DNA from: Aeromonas jandaei
GTDB taxonomy: Bacteria > Pseudomonadota > Gammaproteobacteria > Enterobacterales > Aeromonadaceae
DNA: 64,000 bases
Assembly (NCBI RefSeq): GCF_037890695.1
Contig: NZ_CP149571.1
Span: 7,501-71,500, forward strand
Direction: 5' to 3'
Translations under genes and position numbers: made by a program
Notes under the pieces: model-generated
Database searches by the model: none
What the model saw: only the letters and a program-made list of their open reading frames with translations
What the model was told of the DNA's origin: nothing
In this document: positions 45,969 through 61,606 of the stretch, in pieces
Layout: each line of letters opens with the position of its first letter
How positions within the stretch are numbered: the stretch's first letter is position 1

Positions 45969-47933
45969 ATGTTCGCTCGCTTTCTGCTGTCGGGTCTGGC
46001 GCTGCTCGCGCTCCTGGCACTGCTGCTCAAATCCCTGCTGCTGTTCTGGTCGCCCGCCAGCTTTGCGGTGCTGACCACCCCTCAACAACTTGAGGCGCTG
46101 TTGTGGGGCTTTCGCTTCGACCTGGCGGCGGCGGCCCTGCTGTGGGCACCGATCGCCCTGCTCTGCTGGCTGGCGGTGCGGCTCGGGCTGCGTCGCCTCT
46201 CCTGGCTCTGGTGGTGGGTTCCGGCCATGGTGCTGGCAGGGTTGCAGGTGGCCGACCTGATGTATTTCGCCAATTCGGGACGCCATATCAGCTATGAGCT
46301 GGGCGAGGTGACCCGCGAGGCTGGCAGTCTGCTCACCACCGCCCTCAAGCAATACCCTCTGCTGATGGTCGCAACCCTGGCTGGTGCGCTGGCCAGCGCC
46401 CTGCTGTGCCGCCGCCAGCTGCGCCTGCCGGCGCGCATGACGCTGGCGAAGACCGAGCTGCCACTGCTGCTCACCTTTGCCATCGCGGTGCTCTGCGTGC
46501 GCGGCTCCCTGACCGATCTGCCGATGAAGCCGGATCGCGCCTACGCGATCGGCAATCCCCAGCAGGCGCTGCTCGCCCTCAACCCCGTCTACGCCATGCT
46601 GGTCAGCAGCAGCTCCGCCGACGAGACCGGCGGCAGCACGCCGCTCTATCAGCAGCTGCCGCCACCCGCGGCGCAGCAGCTGGCGACGCTGGCACAGCTC
46701 GATAGCCACGCCCCCTACCAACCGCCGCAGCGCAAGATGAACGTCATCCTGATGCTGCTGGAGAGCTGGCCTGCCGAGCTGATGCAGAGTTACAACCCGG
46801 CTGCGCCCAATGTCACCCCCCATCTGGATGCGCTGCACCGCGAGGGGCTGCGCACCGATGGTCTGATCGCCGGCGGCCGTCGCACGGTGGAGGGGTTCTT
46901 TACCGCCCTCTGCTCCTATCAAAATCCGCTGGAGGCGGGCATCCCCAATACGCCGCTGCAGGATCAGCACTACGAGTGCCTGCCCAAACTGTTGAGCGAC
47001 GCGGGCTGGAGCACTGCGGTCTTTCAGGGGATGCACAAGGGGGAGACCGGGCAGCTGGCCCAGCAGCTGGGGACACAGGCATCCTACGGCAAGCTGGAGA
47101 TGCCCGCCGCCGAGGTGGAGCAGAACAGCTGGGGCTATCAGGACCCGGATCTCTACCGCTTTATCCTGAGCAAGGCGCGCGCGGAGTCGCGCCCCTTCTT
47201 CTACATGGTGAACAACACCACCACCCACGATGACCAGCTGCCGCCGGGCGAGCCCTGGCTGTTTGGCGACCGGAGCAGCGACGAGCGGCAGATGAGCGTG
47301 CTGCACTATGCCGACAAGGCGCTCGGCCGCTTTATCGAGGAGTTCAAGCAGGCCAACCTTGGCCCGACCCTGTTCGTCATCACCGCCGATCACACCGCTG
47401 GCGAGCGCAGCGGCCATATGGGGCGGTACTGGATCCCCTTCCTGATGTTCGCCACCGATGGTTCCATCGTCCCGCGCCATCAACCGGGCATCGGCGCTCA
47501 GCAGGATATCGCACCCACCATCCTCGACCTGCTGGGGGGCAAGGCGCCCTGGTTTACCGGCCACTCGCTGCTAAGCGAAGCGCCGCGCGGGGGGATCTAT
47601 GCCGCCAGCGGCACCATAGGGCGAGTCTACGGCGAGCAGATCGTCGAGTACCCGATGCACGAGCCGGACAAGCTCACCTGCTTTAACTGGAAGGCAGACC
47701 TGCAACTGCACCGGCCGCAGCCTTGCGACGAAGCGGCGGCACGCGAACGGGATTTCAGCTGGGCCACTACCTGGTATCAGCAGAGCCTGTTGTTTGACGG
47801 CAAGTCGCGCGCCTATGGCCAGCTCGCGCCAGCCAGCCTGCTCTCTCCGCAACTGGCCGATCAGAGCGCCCCAGCCACTGCCACGACTGCGGGAGTTGAC
47901 CCACACAGCAAGGCTGACAACGCCAAGAGCTGA
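45969..47933 (+). CDS. LTA synthase-like sulfatase-fold membrane protein
   Basis: 654 residues. Four to five membrane helices in the first 185 residues, then an alkaline-phosphatase/sulfatase-fold domain facing the periplasm: NVILMLLESWPAE (metal Glu), GGRRTVEGFFTALCS with the Thr nucleophile expected in LtaS-type enzymes, FFYMVNNTTTHD and ITADHTAGE (metal Asp/His). Such enzymes move phosphoglycerol or phosphoethanolamine groups from phospholipid to envelope glycans such as osmoregulated periplasmic glucans. The start at 45969 is the first ATG. Target unknown. Confidence 0.85.
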   Translation: MFARFLLSGLALLALLALLLKSLLLFWSPASFAVLTTPQQLEALLWGFRFDLAAAALLWAPIALLCWLAVRLGLRRLSWLWWWVPAMVLAGLQVADLMYFANSGRHISYELGEVTREAGSLLTTALKQYPLLMVATLAGALASALLCRRQLRLPARMTLAKTELPLLLTFAIAVLCVRGSLTDLPMKPDRAYAIGNPQQALLALNPVYAMLVSSSSADETGGSTPLYQQLPPPAAQQLATLAQLDSHAPYQPPQRKMNVILMLLESWPAELMQSYNPAAPNVTPHLDALHREGLRTDGLIAGGRRTVEGFFTALCSYQNPLEAGIPNTPLQDQHYECLPKLLSDAGWSTAVFQGMHKGETGQLAQQLGTQASYGKLEMPAAEVEQNSWGYQDPDLYRFILSKARAESRPFFYMVNNTTTHDDQLPPGEPWLFGDRSSDERQMSVLHYADKALGRFIEEFKQANLGPTLFVITADHTAGERSGHMGRYWIPFLMFATDGSIVPRHQPGIGAQQDIAPTILDLLGGKAPWFTGHSLLSEAPRGGIYAASGTIGRVYGEQIVEYPMHEPDKLTCFNWKADLQLHRPQPCDEAAARERDFSWATTWYQQSLLFDGKSRAYGQLAPASLLSPQLADQSAPATATTAGVDPHSKADNAKS

Positions 47934-47949
47934 GCCAACCCCAAGCAAA

Positions 47950-47970
47950 AAGCCCGCATCATGCGGGCTT
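47950..47970 (+). terminator. Terminator of the sulfatase-fold gene
   Basis: AAGCCCGC/GCGGGCTT stem followed by TCTTTG, 17 bases past the stop. Confidence 0.75.
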
Positions 47971-48075
47971 CTTTGTATCTGTTGCCAGTCTGGCCGTTAT
48001 TGACCCTGGCTGGCCAGCTGCGCTGCCAACTTCTGTCACGCCGGCAACCGAGCCGGAAAACAGCCATAAAAAAAT

Positions 48076-48096
48076 CCGGAGCCACAAGGGCTCCGG
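48076..48096 (-). terminator. Terminator of the DUF3298-like gene
   Basis: CCGGAGCC/GGCTCCGG around ACAAG; the A run on the plus strand becomes a T-tract in the minus-strand transcript. Confidence 0.75.
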
Positions 48097-48104
48097 TCTC
48101 TTGC

Positions 48105-49214
48105 TCAAGGCAGTATTTGCGGTACTCGCCCCGGATACTGTTTGATAACCGACCAGGGCAGAAGGCTCCACTCGGTCAGTTCACAGTTACGCTCGACACG
48201 AGGAAATGAAGGGTCCAGCACTATCCCCTTCTCAGTCATATACCAAGAGGCATACTCCCAGACCGACGGATCTGCATAATTGCACCCTTCCGGATCTGGA
48301 ACCATCTCGTTGGGATAAAGACGCTGGAACTCTTTTACAATCCAGGGCGCCAGAGACTTTGCCTTGTAATCAGATTCTGCTGGGTCGTATGACTTCTTAT
48401 CGAACTTAACCGGAGCACCCCTACCCACCCAGAGCAGGTCTTCGAGTGTCAGCACCTCTCCTGTGGCAACATTAATGTTCAATGGCGAATCACCAAAATC
48501 AGGGTGTGCACCGCCGCAAAAATAACTGGTAAAAATACTGGCGCTGAGCAAGTTCGGACTGATCAGATGGGGTGTAACCGTCTGGTCAAATTCCCCACCC
48601 ATCGGGGAACTCATACATTGGAAATAACTGGCGACCTCGCTCCATTGACTATCTGCCAGCATATGATTGAGCTTCCCAAGCTGCTCCGCCGGTAGCCCTG
48701 ATGTAATGCGAAAATGCGTAATATTGCTTTGCGGCTCTTGTAGCCATTGCAAGCCATAACCCTGAAATGTCTCGCTCTTGTTCGTCTTGAATGAGAGTCC
48801 CTCAAGGCGCAAGAGTTCATAAGGATTACGCTGACGCCAGCCGGCAAGCACCGGATCAGGTATTTCAATGGCGCGGCCATCGACTACCGTCAATACGATG
48901 GAGAGCCGTTTTTTGCCGACCCATTCGCCACGCAGCCCATTACCGGCTCGCTCGAGGCGCATGGCAACCTTTTCGGGTTCTGAGTTATCCCATCCTTCAG
49001 AGAGCAACAGACTCTTGCCCTCCCACTTGCCCGACAGGGGAATATCCTTTCGATACTTGCGGTAGAAATATCGCCCGCTGACCGTGCCATCTGACGATGC
49101 ATCCAGGGTCATCACTACCGGCATCCGCCCTACTTTGCCCTGATACACCTCGCCAGCCTGCGCAGCCATGGCCAGCAGCAGACAACCCAACCCCAACAAA
49201 AACCTCGTTATCAC
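48105..49214 (-). CDS. Secreted protein with DUF3298/RsiV-like C-terminal domain
   Basis: 369 residues from a GTG at 49214, preferred because GGGAG lies upstream and the protein then begins with a compact Sec signal (RFLLGLGCLLLAMAAQA). An ATG at 49253 would add 13 polar residues. The N-terminal half is beta-rich (VYQGKVGRMPVVMTLDAS); the C-terminal half has YFCGGAHPDFGDSPLNINVATGEVLTLEDLL, typical of the DUF3298/RsiV periplasmic domain, which in some relatives binds lysozyme or other ligands. The role here is not known. Slightly lower GC than neighbours. Confidence 0.75.
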   Translation of the reverse strand: MITRFLLGLGCLLLAMAAQAGEVYQGKVGRMPVVMTLDASSDGTVSGRYFYRKYRKDIPLSGKWEGKSLLLSEGWDNSEPEKVAMRLERAGNGLRGEWVGKKRLSIVLTVVDGRAIEIPDPVLAGWRQRNPYELLRLEGLSFKTNKSETFQGYGLQWLQEPQSNITHFRITSGLPAEQLGKLNHMLADSQWSEVASYFQCMSSPMGGEFDQTVTPHLISPNLLSASIFTSYFCGGAHPDFGDSPLNINVATGEVLTLEDLLWVGRGAPVKFDKKSYDPAESDYKAKSLAPWIVKEFQRLYPNEMVPDPEGCNYADPSVWEYASWYMTEKGIVLDPSFPRVERNCELTEWSLLPWSVIKQYPGRVPQILP

Positions 49215-49320
49215 GCTTATCTCCCGTATTGTGACGACGACGTCCATCCTCACTCAGCCCATTCATCAGAACGACCCATTAAGTTCTCGCTCACCGAAAG
49301 GGCAAACTGTAGATGAAAAA

Positions 49321-49346
49321 AAACCGGAACCATACGGTTCCGGTTT
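49321..49346 (-). terminator. Terminator of eno
   Basis: AAACCGGAACC/GGTTCCGGTTT around ATAC, with A runs on the plus strand. Confidence 0.85.
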
Positions 49347-49382
49347 TCATCATGCCAACGCAAGCGCTAGCAAAACAAGCAA

Positions 49383-52429
<3,047 letters not shown>

Positions 52430-52552
52430 TTAGGGAATTTTAAGGGGTGCTTCGGGGATGAAGCAGGACGGGGAAACAGTATACCAAAAACCCCTCTCCC
52501 AAACAATGAGCAAAAATCTATCAGGCTCCTTGCCGCCCCATCTTGCGCCAAA

Positions 52553-53350
52553 TCAACTTTGCTCGGTTTCCTTCGCCTTGTTCCAGGCAGCATCAAGCTT
52601 TTCGAGGGTGCAATCGCTCATTTTCAGCCCTTCTGCGGCGATTATCTGCTCAACCTGACGAAAGCGACGCTCGAACTTGGCGTTGGCGCCCCGCAGCACC
52701 TGCTCCGGATCCTTGCCCAGATGACGCACCAGATTGACGGTGGCAAACAGCAGATCGCCGAGCTCGTCGCTCACCCGCGCCTCATCCACATCGACCATCA
52801 ACACCTCTTCCATCACCTCGTCGATCTCCTCGTGTATCTTGTCCACCACCGGCCCCAGGGTTTTCCAGTCAAAACCGACGGTGGCACAGCGTTTCTGGAT
52901 CTTGGCGGCACGGGTCAGGGCCGGCAGCGAGAGCGGGATATCGTCCAGCACGCTCTCTTTGTCGAGGGCCGCCCGCTCTTTGGCTTTTTCTGCTTCCCAG
53001 TTCGCTTTTACCGCCTGCTCGTTGGCAAGGTCGGCATCCGAGAAAACATGGGGGTGGCGGCGAATGAGCTTTTCGCTCACCGTATCGACGATATCGGCGA
53101 AGTCGAACAGACCACGCTCTTTACCGAGCTGGGCGTAAAACACCACCTGAAACAGCAGGTCACCCAGCTCCCCTTTCAGCCCCTGCCAATCTTCGGTCTC
53201 GATGGCATCGGCCACTTCGTAGGCCTCTTCCAGGGTGTGCGGCACTATGGTCTGGAAGTTCTGTTTCAGATCCCAGGGGCAGCCGTTTTGCGGATCGCGC
53301 AGGCGAGCCATGATGTCGAGCAGTTGGGGCAGATCGTAACGTTGGGGCAT
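52553..53350 (-). CDS. mazG: Nucleoside triphosphate pyrophosphohydrolase MazG
   Basis: 265 residues from ATG 53350, which begins at the conserved MPQRYDL; the upstream ATG at 53386 adds 12 unaligned residues. Two MazG modules: [16 protein letters not shown] and ETLEEAYE-type EExxE helices ([26 protein letters not shown]), then a second copy ([22 protein letters not shown]). It hydrolyses NTPs to NMPs and lowers ppGpp-linked stress. It lies between relA and pyrG as in E. coli. Confidence 0.95.
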   Translation of the reverse strand: MPQRYDLPQLLDIMARLRDPQNGCPWDLKQNFQTIVPHTLEEAYEVADAIETEDWQGLKGELGDLLFQVVFYAQLGKERGLFDFADIVDTVSEKLIRRHPHVFSDADLANEQAVKANWEAEKAKERAALDKESVLDDIPLSLPALTRAAKIQKRCATVGFDWKTLGPVVDKIHEEIDEVMEEVLMVDVDEARVSDELGDLLFATVNLVRHLGKDPEQVLRGANAKFERRFRQVEQIIAAEGLKMSDCTLEKLDAAWNKAKETEQS

Positions 53351-53434
53351 GGGATATTCGCTTGTTGATTCGTACCGCAGGGGCAAAACAGTGACCGACC
53401 TGGCGGTCGGTCACAAGTTGGTTCTTGATGACAA

Positions 53435-55648
53435 TCAGAGGCGCTTGGCGCTAATGACGTCATTGAGCTGACTGAGCTTGGCCAACGCCCGGTTGAAGGC
53501 GTTGATATTGTAGATCTCCAGCTCCATGTCGATCTCGGCGGTCTGCTCGCGCACGTTGGAGCGTGAGCGTACCCCCATCACATTGATCTTCTCGTTGGCC
53601 AGCACGGTAGTGATGTCGCGCAGCAGGCCGGAGCGATCATTTGAAATGATCCGGATGGTGAGGCTGTAGCCGCCGGAGTAGTTCTCGCCCCACACCGCAT
53701 CGATCAGTCGCTCGGGGTTGCGACGGGAGAGCTCTTTCAACTGCTCGCAATCTTCACGGTGGATGGAGACGCCGCGCCCCATGGTGATGAAGCCCTGAAT
53801 GGCATCGCCCGGGATCGGCTGACAGCAGCGGGCGATATGGGTCATCAGGTTGCCGACCCCTTCCACGACGATGTGATCCTTGGGCTTGTGGCGCATCGGC
53901 GCATTGGCCTTCTGCTCCAGCCTCTCCAGCAGGCGACGATCTTCCTCTTCCGCCGTCGGCTTGTTGTAGCAGGTGTCGAGATAGTTGAGCACCTGGTTGA
54001 TGCGGATATCGCCGCTGCCGATACCAGCCAGCAGATCGTCGGTGCTCTCCAGATTGAAGCGGCGCAGCATGTTGCCCTTGTCGATCTTGGACATGCTGAG
54101 GTTGTGGCGATCCAGCTCCTTCTCGAACAGCTCGCGACCGGCCACGATATTCTTGTCCCGATCCAGCTTTCTGAACCAGGTCGCTACCTTGGCACGCGCC
54201 CGGCTGGAGCGCAGGAAGCCGGCGTTGGGGTTCATCCAGTCGCGGCTCGGGTTCGGCTCCTTCTGGGTGATCACCTCCACCTGATCGCCGGTCTGCAGCG
54301 CATAGGTGAACGGCACGATGCGGCCGTCAATCTTGGCGCCGATGCAGCGGTGGCCGATCATGCTGTGAACGTGATAGGCAAAGTCGAGCGGAGTGGCACC
54401 CGCCGGCAAGTCGATGACATCCCCTTTCGGGGTGAAGACATAGACCCGGTCCTCGAACACCTGACTGCGCAGGTCTTCCAGCAGCGAGCCGCTCTCGGAG
54501 AGATCCTCCTGCCAGGCGAGCAGCTTGCGCAGCCACTCGATCTTGTCTTCGAAGGTGTTGGCCTTGCCGCCAGCCTGCGGACCCTCCTTGTAGCGCCAGT
54601 GGGCAGCGACGCCGAGCTCGGCATCCTGATGCATCTGGTCGGTACGGATCTGGATCTCGACCGTCTTGCCCTCCGGCCCCACCACAACGGTGTGGATCGA
54701 CTGGTAGCCGTTGGGTTTGGGGTTGGCGACGTAGTCGTCAAACTCGCGGGGAATGTGGTGGAAGTGGGTGTGAACGATGCCGAGCGCCGCATAGCAATCC
54801 TGCAGCCGCTTGGTCACCACCCGCACCGCACGCACGTCGAACAGCTCGTTGAATTCGAGGTGCTTCTTCTGCATCTTGCGCCAGATGCTGTAGATGTGTT
54901 TCGGCCGGCCGTAGACCTCGGCCTCGACCCCCGCCTCTTTCAGCGCATCGCGCAGGGAGCGCACAAACTCCTGAATGTAGCGCTCCCGATCGAGCCGCTT
55001 CTCATCCAGCTGTTTGGCGATCTGCTTGTAGGTTTCCGGGTGCAGGTAACGGAAGGCGAGATCTTCAAGCTCCCACTTGAGCTGACCGATACCGAGCCGG
55101 TTGGCGAGCGGCGCATAGATGTTGGTGATCTCCTGGGCCATCAGCACCCGGGTCTCTTCATCCGCCTTTTTCGCTTCCCGCAGGCAGGCGATCCGCTCGG
55201 CCAGCTTGATGACCACGGCACGCACATCCTCGACCATGGCGAGCAGCATGCGGCGCACATTGTCGACCTGCTCTGGCGAGGTTTCGCTGCGATGGAGGGT
55301 CTGCAGGGAGCGGATGGCCTCCATCTCCAGCACCCCTTCCACCAGCTTGGCGATCTTGGGCCCGAAGTCCTCGTCCATCCGCTCCTGGCTGATGAGACCG
55401 GCTTCGACAAAGGGGTAGATGATGGCGGCCTTGAGAGTACCGAGATCCATGCTGAGCATCAGCAGGATGCCCACCATCTCGATGCCGCGCACCAGCAGCT
55501 TGCTGGTGAGGGCCTCGTCGCCCAACGTCAGGCAATACTGGTAGACGGTTCGCAACTGCTCCTTGTCACTGTCACTCAGGGTGAGCGAGCTGACCCACTC
55601 CTCCAGGGTGAAGTTGTCTTTCAAATGAATATCGCGAACCGCAACCAT
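53435..55648 (-). CDS. relA: GTP pyrophosphokinase RelA
   Basis: 737 residues. The N-terminal HD region lacks the intact hydrolase motif, as expected for RelA rather than SpoT. The synthetase motif is EFDDY (the RelA-type EXDD), followed by YVANPKPNGYQSIHT and the QIRTDQMHQDAELGVAAHW block. Then a TGS domain (VYVFTPKGDVIDLPAGATPLDFAY), zinc-finger region (ARCCQPIPGD) and C-terminal ACT domain. It makes (p)ppGpp on stalled ribosomes. Eighty-four bases upstream of mazG. Confidence 0.98.
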   Translation of the reverse strand: MVAVRDIHLKDNFTLEEWVSSLTLSDSDKEQLRTVYQYCLTLGDEALTSKLLVRGIEMVGILLMLSMDLGTLKAAIIYPFVEAGLISQERMDEDFGPKIAKLVEGVLEMEAIRSLQTLHRSETSPEQVDNVRRMLLAMVEDVRAVVIKLAERIACLREAKKADEETRVLMAQEITNIYAPLANRLGIGQLKWELEDLAFRYLHPETYKQIAKQLDEKRLDRERYIQEFVRSLRDALKEAGVEAEVYGRPKHIYSIWRKMQKKHLEFNELFDVRAVRVVTKRLQDCYAALGIVHTHFHHIPREFDDYVANPKPNGYQSIHTVVVGPEGKTVEIQIRTDQMHQDAELGVAAHWRYKEGPQAGGKANTFEDKIEWLRKLLAWQEDLSESGSLLEDLRSQVFEDRVYVFTPKGDVIDLPAGATPLDFAYHVHSMIGHRCIGAKIDGRIVPFTYALQTGDQVEVITQKEPNPSRDWMNPNAGFLRSSRARAKVATWFRKLDRDKNIVAGRELFEKELDRHNLSMSKIDKGNMLRRFNLESTDDLLAGIGSGDIRINQVLNYLDTCYNKPTAEEEDRRLLERLEQKANAPMRHKPKDHIVVEGVGNLMTHIARCCQPIPGDAIQGFITMGRGVSIHREDCEQLKELSRRNPERLIDAVWGENYSGGYSLTIRIISNDRSGLLRDITTVLANEKINVMGVRSRSNVREQTAEIDMELEIYNINAFNRALAKLSQLNDVISAKRL

Positions 55649-55859
55649 GGTATCAATCCTTTAAAGTGTTTGGCCGAAAGTAGTCACTTTCACCCCTTGT
55701 GAGATCGCCTCAAATGGGGATTTCCGGAGAGGGTTTCAAGGCGTATTGTCAAAAAAGACAATAGGTCTCTCCGGCAGGCCCAGCCGAATTACGAGGGGCT
55801 AGGTTACCCCAATCACGTCTGCTCAAACAGCTTCAGTTCAGGTTGCTGATGAGCACTCG

Positions 55860-57182
55860 CTAGCCCCGTTCGAAGAGGGCCATGGACTCCAGATGACCGG
55901 TGTGGGGGAACATGTCGAGCATGCCCAACCGCACCAGTCGATAACCGCCCTTCACCAGCACCTGGCTATCGCGCGCCAGCGTCACCGGATTACAGGAGAC
56001 GTAGACCACCCGCTTGGGTGAAAGTTTCACGACGTGCTCCATCACCTCCAGCGCACCGGGACGAGCCGGATCCAGCAGTACCAGATCGAATCCTTCCCGC
56101 GCCCAGGACATGCCGACGATATCGCCGCTCAAGTCCGCCTTGTAGAAACGGGCATTGCTGATGCCATTGCGACGGGCGTTCTCTTCGGCGCGCGCCACCA
56201 TGGCCAGCTCCCCTTCTACCCCCACCACTTCGCGGGCCTGACGGGCCAGCGGCAGGGTAAAGTTGCCGATGCCGCAGAAGAGATCGAGTACCTTGTCATC
56301 CTTGCCCGCCCCAAGCCATGAGAGCGCCTGATCGACCATCTGCTGGTTGACGGGGCCGTTGACCTGAATGAAGTCACCCGGAGCAAATGCAAGAGACAGG
56401 CCATCCAGCGAGTAAGAGGGCTCGAACTGCTGATGCAGCGGCACTATCTTGTCGTCAGCCGCCTGCAGATAGAGGTCGATACCCTGCTCGGTTGCAAACT
56501 CCACCAGCTGCGCCCGATCCGTCTCGTTGGGACGACCGGTATGACGCAGCAGCATCATGATCCCCTGCTCCGCCTGGATCAGTTCGGTATGACCCAGCTC
56601 ACGCTGGCTCTTCAAGCGATTGAGGCACTCGCGCAGCGGCGCAATCAGTGCAGAGAGCGGTTCGGCCAGCACCGGGCACCCTTCGATCTCCACCAGATCA
56701 TTGCTGTTGCGGCGACGAAAACCGACCCGGGTGCAGCGACCGTTCTTGTCGAATTTGATGGCCAGTCGGCAGACCCGGCGATAGGCACGCTCCTCGCCAG
56801 TCAGCACCGGCTCCAGTGCCGGCGCACTGATATTGCCGAGACGCTCGAACAGATTGACCAGTCCGGCCGCCTTGGCTGCCTGCTGATCCGCCACCGACAT
56901 ATGCTGGGCGCTGCAACCACCGCATTCGCGGTAGTGGCTGCAGAAGGGGGCAATGCGGTTGGCGGCTGGTGTCACCACCTGTTGCAGAGCGGCATGGCCA
57001 TACTGCTTTTTGTCGTCAGTGATGCGGGCCTTGATGGTCTCGCCGGGTAGCGCCCCTTCAACGAAGATCGCCTTGCCTTGATGACGCCCGATCCCGACAC
57101 AGTGGTGATCGAGGGTGTCTACCGTAAATTCAATGCGTTGGGGCTGGGTGGATTTCTTTTGGGGCTTGAAAAACTGGGCCAT
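55860..57182 (-). CDS. rlmD: 23S rRNA (uracil-1939-C5)-methyltransferase RlmD
   Basis: 440 residues. N-terminal TRAM RNA-binding domain (HHCVGIGRHQGKAIFVEGALPGE), [4Fe-4S] cluster cysteines (CSHYRECGGCSAQH plus a later Cys), SAM motif DLFCGIGNFTLPLA and the catalytic VYVSCNPVTLARD. Sits upstream of relA on the same strand and divergent from barA, as in E. coli and Vibrio. Confidence 0.97.
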   Translation of the reverse strand: MAQFFKPQKKSTQPQRIEFTVDTLDHHCVGIGRHQGKAIFVEGALPGETIKARITDDKKQYGHAALQQVVTPAANRIAPFCSHYRECGGCSAQHMSVADQQAAKAAGLVNLFERLGNISAPALEPVLTGEERAYRRVCRLAIKFDKNGRCTRVGFRRRNSNDLVEIEGCPVLAEPLSALIAPLRECLNRLKSQRELGHTELIQAEQGIMMLLRHTGRPNETDRAQLVEFATEQGIDLYLQAADDKIVPLHQQFEPSYSLDGLSLAFAPGDFIQVNGPVNQQMVDQALSWLGAGKDDKVLDLFCGIGNFTLPLARQAREVVGVEGELAMVARAEENARRNGISNARFYKADLSGDIVGMSWAREGFDLVLLDPARPGALEVMEHVVKLSPKRVVYVSCNPVTLARDSQVLVKGGYRLVRLGMLDMFPHTGHLESMALFERG

Positions 57183-57258
57183 AAAACTTGGTGCCTATAG
57201 GTGGCTATGTCATGATTGTGGAATCTGCAGCAGGCTATTGTCCCACAAGAATAATAGT

Positions 57259-59969
<2,711 letters not shown>

Positions 59970-60065
59970 GCCAGACTGGTTCACGCCCGGAGATATCGTT
60001 CCCCCGCTTTTTCTGACGCGGGGGCCGACAGATGGTAAAGTTGCGCCGTTTAAACAGGAGTCAGC

Positions 60066-60545
60066 ATGACCAACAACGATATTCTGCGCCGCCTGCGCTA
60101 CGCCCTCGCCATCAGCAACGACGAGATGGTCGAGATGTTTGCCAAGGGCAATCTGGCCATCGACCATGCCCAACTGCACGGCTGGCTGATGAAAGAGGCC
60201 GAAGAGGGAGAAGTGCAGGAAGCGGGCTATGCCGCCTGCCCCGACTCCGCCCTGAGCCAGTTCCTCGACGGTCTCATCGTCACCCGCCGCGGAGTGCGGG
60301 AAGATGCGCCGCCCCAGGTGGTGCCAAACCGGATCAATAACAACCTGATCCTGCGCAAGCTGCGCATCGCCCTCAACTTCAAGGAAGAGGATATGCTCGC
60401 GACCCTCAAGCTGGCGAACTTCAACCTCTCCAAATCCGAGCTGAGCGCCCTGTTCCGCTCCAAAGATCACAAGCACTATCAGGATTGCGGGGATCAGATC
60501 CTGCGCAACTTCCTGCTCGGCCTCACCGCCAAATACCGCAGCTAA
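60066..60545 (+). CDS. yehS: YehS family protein (DUF1456)
   Basis: 159 residues built from two DUF1456 repeats, each with an RKLRxAL element: NDILRRLRYALAISNDEMVEMF and NNLILRKLRIALNFKEEDML. Helical, soluble, function unknown; possibly nucleic-acid or protein binding. The ATG follows AACAGGAGTCAGC, a good ribosome-binding site. Confidence 0.9.
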   Translation: MTNNDILRRLRYALAISNDEMVEMFAKGNLAIDHAQLHGWLMKEAEEGEVQEAGYAACPDSALSQFLDGLIVTRRGVREDAPPQVVPNRINNNLILRKLRIALNFKEEDMLATLKLANFNLSKSELSALFRSKDHKHYQDCGDQILRNFLLGLTAKYRS

Positions 60546-60575
60546 CTGCACCGCTCAACCGGCAGGCCAGCAGCC

Positions 60576-61457
60576 ATGACGAAGCGCCTCTCCATCACAC
60601 TGCCCAAACGTCGAGCAGTCAGGGGATGGCGCATCGTCGCATCGCTGCTTCTCGGCACGCTGCTTGGCTCTTTGCTGCAAGGCTGCAACCAGCAGAGCTA
60701 CCAGCTCTCCACTCGCTATCAGAGCGCCAACCAGAACGAGCGGATCGCCTTTCTTATCCTCCACTACACCGACGAGGATGACGCCCACTCCCTGCGCCTG
60801 TTGACAGAGCCGGAGCACAAGGTGAGCGCCCACTACCTGATCCCCCGAGACAGCAGTGACAGACCGCTCCCCGTCTATCAGCTGGTGCCGGATAGCCAGC
60901 GTGCCTGGCATGCCGGGCGCAGCCGCTGGCACCAATATGCCGGGCTCAATGCCAGCTCGCTTGGCATCGAGATCGTCAACCTCGGTTATCCGCCGGAAGA
61001 TGAGCAGCTGGCCCCCGATGCCCGCCGCTGGCAACCCTATACCCCGCAGCAGATTGCCGCCGTCGGTGCCCTCAGCCGCAAGCTGGTCGACCGTTACCGG
61101 ATCCCGCCGACCCAGGTGCTGGCTCACAGCGACGTCGCCCCCGAGCGCAAGCAGGATCCCGGCCCCCACTTCCCCTGGCGTCAGCTCTATCTTGAGTACG
61201 GCGTCGGCGCCTGGCCAGATGAAAGCCGGGTGGCTGAGTTGCTGGCCAGCCCCTTGCCCCACTGGGATGCGGCCATGTGGCAGCAGCAGCTGGCTCGCTA
61301 CGGCTACGGCCTGTCACAAAGCGGCCAGTGGGACGAGCAGAGCCGCTCCGTCATGCGTGCCTTCCAGCTCCACTTTCGCGCCGGCAACGTCGATAGTGAG
61401 CCGGACAGCGAGTGTCAGGCCATCCTGATGGCCCTGCTCGAGAAGTACCCAAACTAG
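60576..61457 (+). CDS. AmiD-like N-acetylmuramoyl-L-alanine amidase lipoprotein
   Basis: 293 residues. Basic N-terminus, hydrophobic stretch and lipobox LLQGC (Cys about 37) mark an outer-membrane lipoprotein. The amidase_2 domain follows with zinc-ligand regions ILHYTDEDD, AWHAGRSRW and LAHSDVAPERKQDPGPHFPW. A C-terminal peptidoglycan-binding-like domain (about 230-290) is the AmiD layout. It cleaves the MurNAc-L-Ala bond of peptidoglycan fragments. Thirty bases downstream of yehS. Confidence 0.9.
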   Translation: MTKRLSITLPKRRAVRGWRIVASLLLGTLLGSLLQGCNQQSYQLSTRYQSANQNERIAFLILHYTDEDDAHSLRLLTEPEHKVSAHYLIPRDSSDRPLPVYQLVPDSQRAWHAGRSRWHQYAGLNASSLGIEIVNLGYPPEDEQLAPDARRWQPYTPQQIAAVGALSRKLVDRYRIPPTQVLAHSDVAPERKQDPGPHFPWRQLYLEYGVGAWPDESRVAELLASPLPHWDAAMWQQQLARYGYGLSQSGQWDEQSRSVMRAFQLHFRAGNVDSEPDSECQAILMALLEKYPN

Positions 61458-61489
61458 CCCACCCTTTCACCACTTCCCTCCCCGCTTTG

Positions 61490-61526
61490 ATAGCCACTCG
61501 CTATCAAACTGTTAGGTACGAGCGAT
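61490..61526 (+). promoter_or_regulatory. OxyR-type binding site upstream of dps
   Basis: Pattern ATAG-N7-CTAT-N7-TTAG-N7-CGAT, matching the OxyR four-contact consensus ATAG-N7-CTAT-N7-ATAG-N7-CTAT at 14 of 16 positions with exact spacing. It ends 80 bases before the dps start. Peroxide induction of dps is expected. Confidence 0.75.
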
Positions 61527-61606
61527 TATCCCTTCAAATAACAAGGGGTTAATCTGAGTTCGTTCCAAGACAAACTGTCTAACCCGATTTCCTTATCTGG
61601 AGGTGA

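Noticed and set aside
45879-47564. 561-codon minus-strand frame opposite the sulfatase-fold gene
   Set aside because: Shadow frame with low-complexity Gln/Gly/Arg/His-rich translation; the plus-strand gene has clear domains.
53759-55702. Long plus-strand open frame (647 codons) opposite relA
   Set aside because: Antisense shadow of a GC-rich gene; no ribosome-binding site and no family resemblance.
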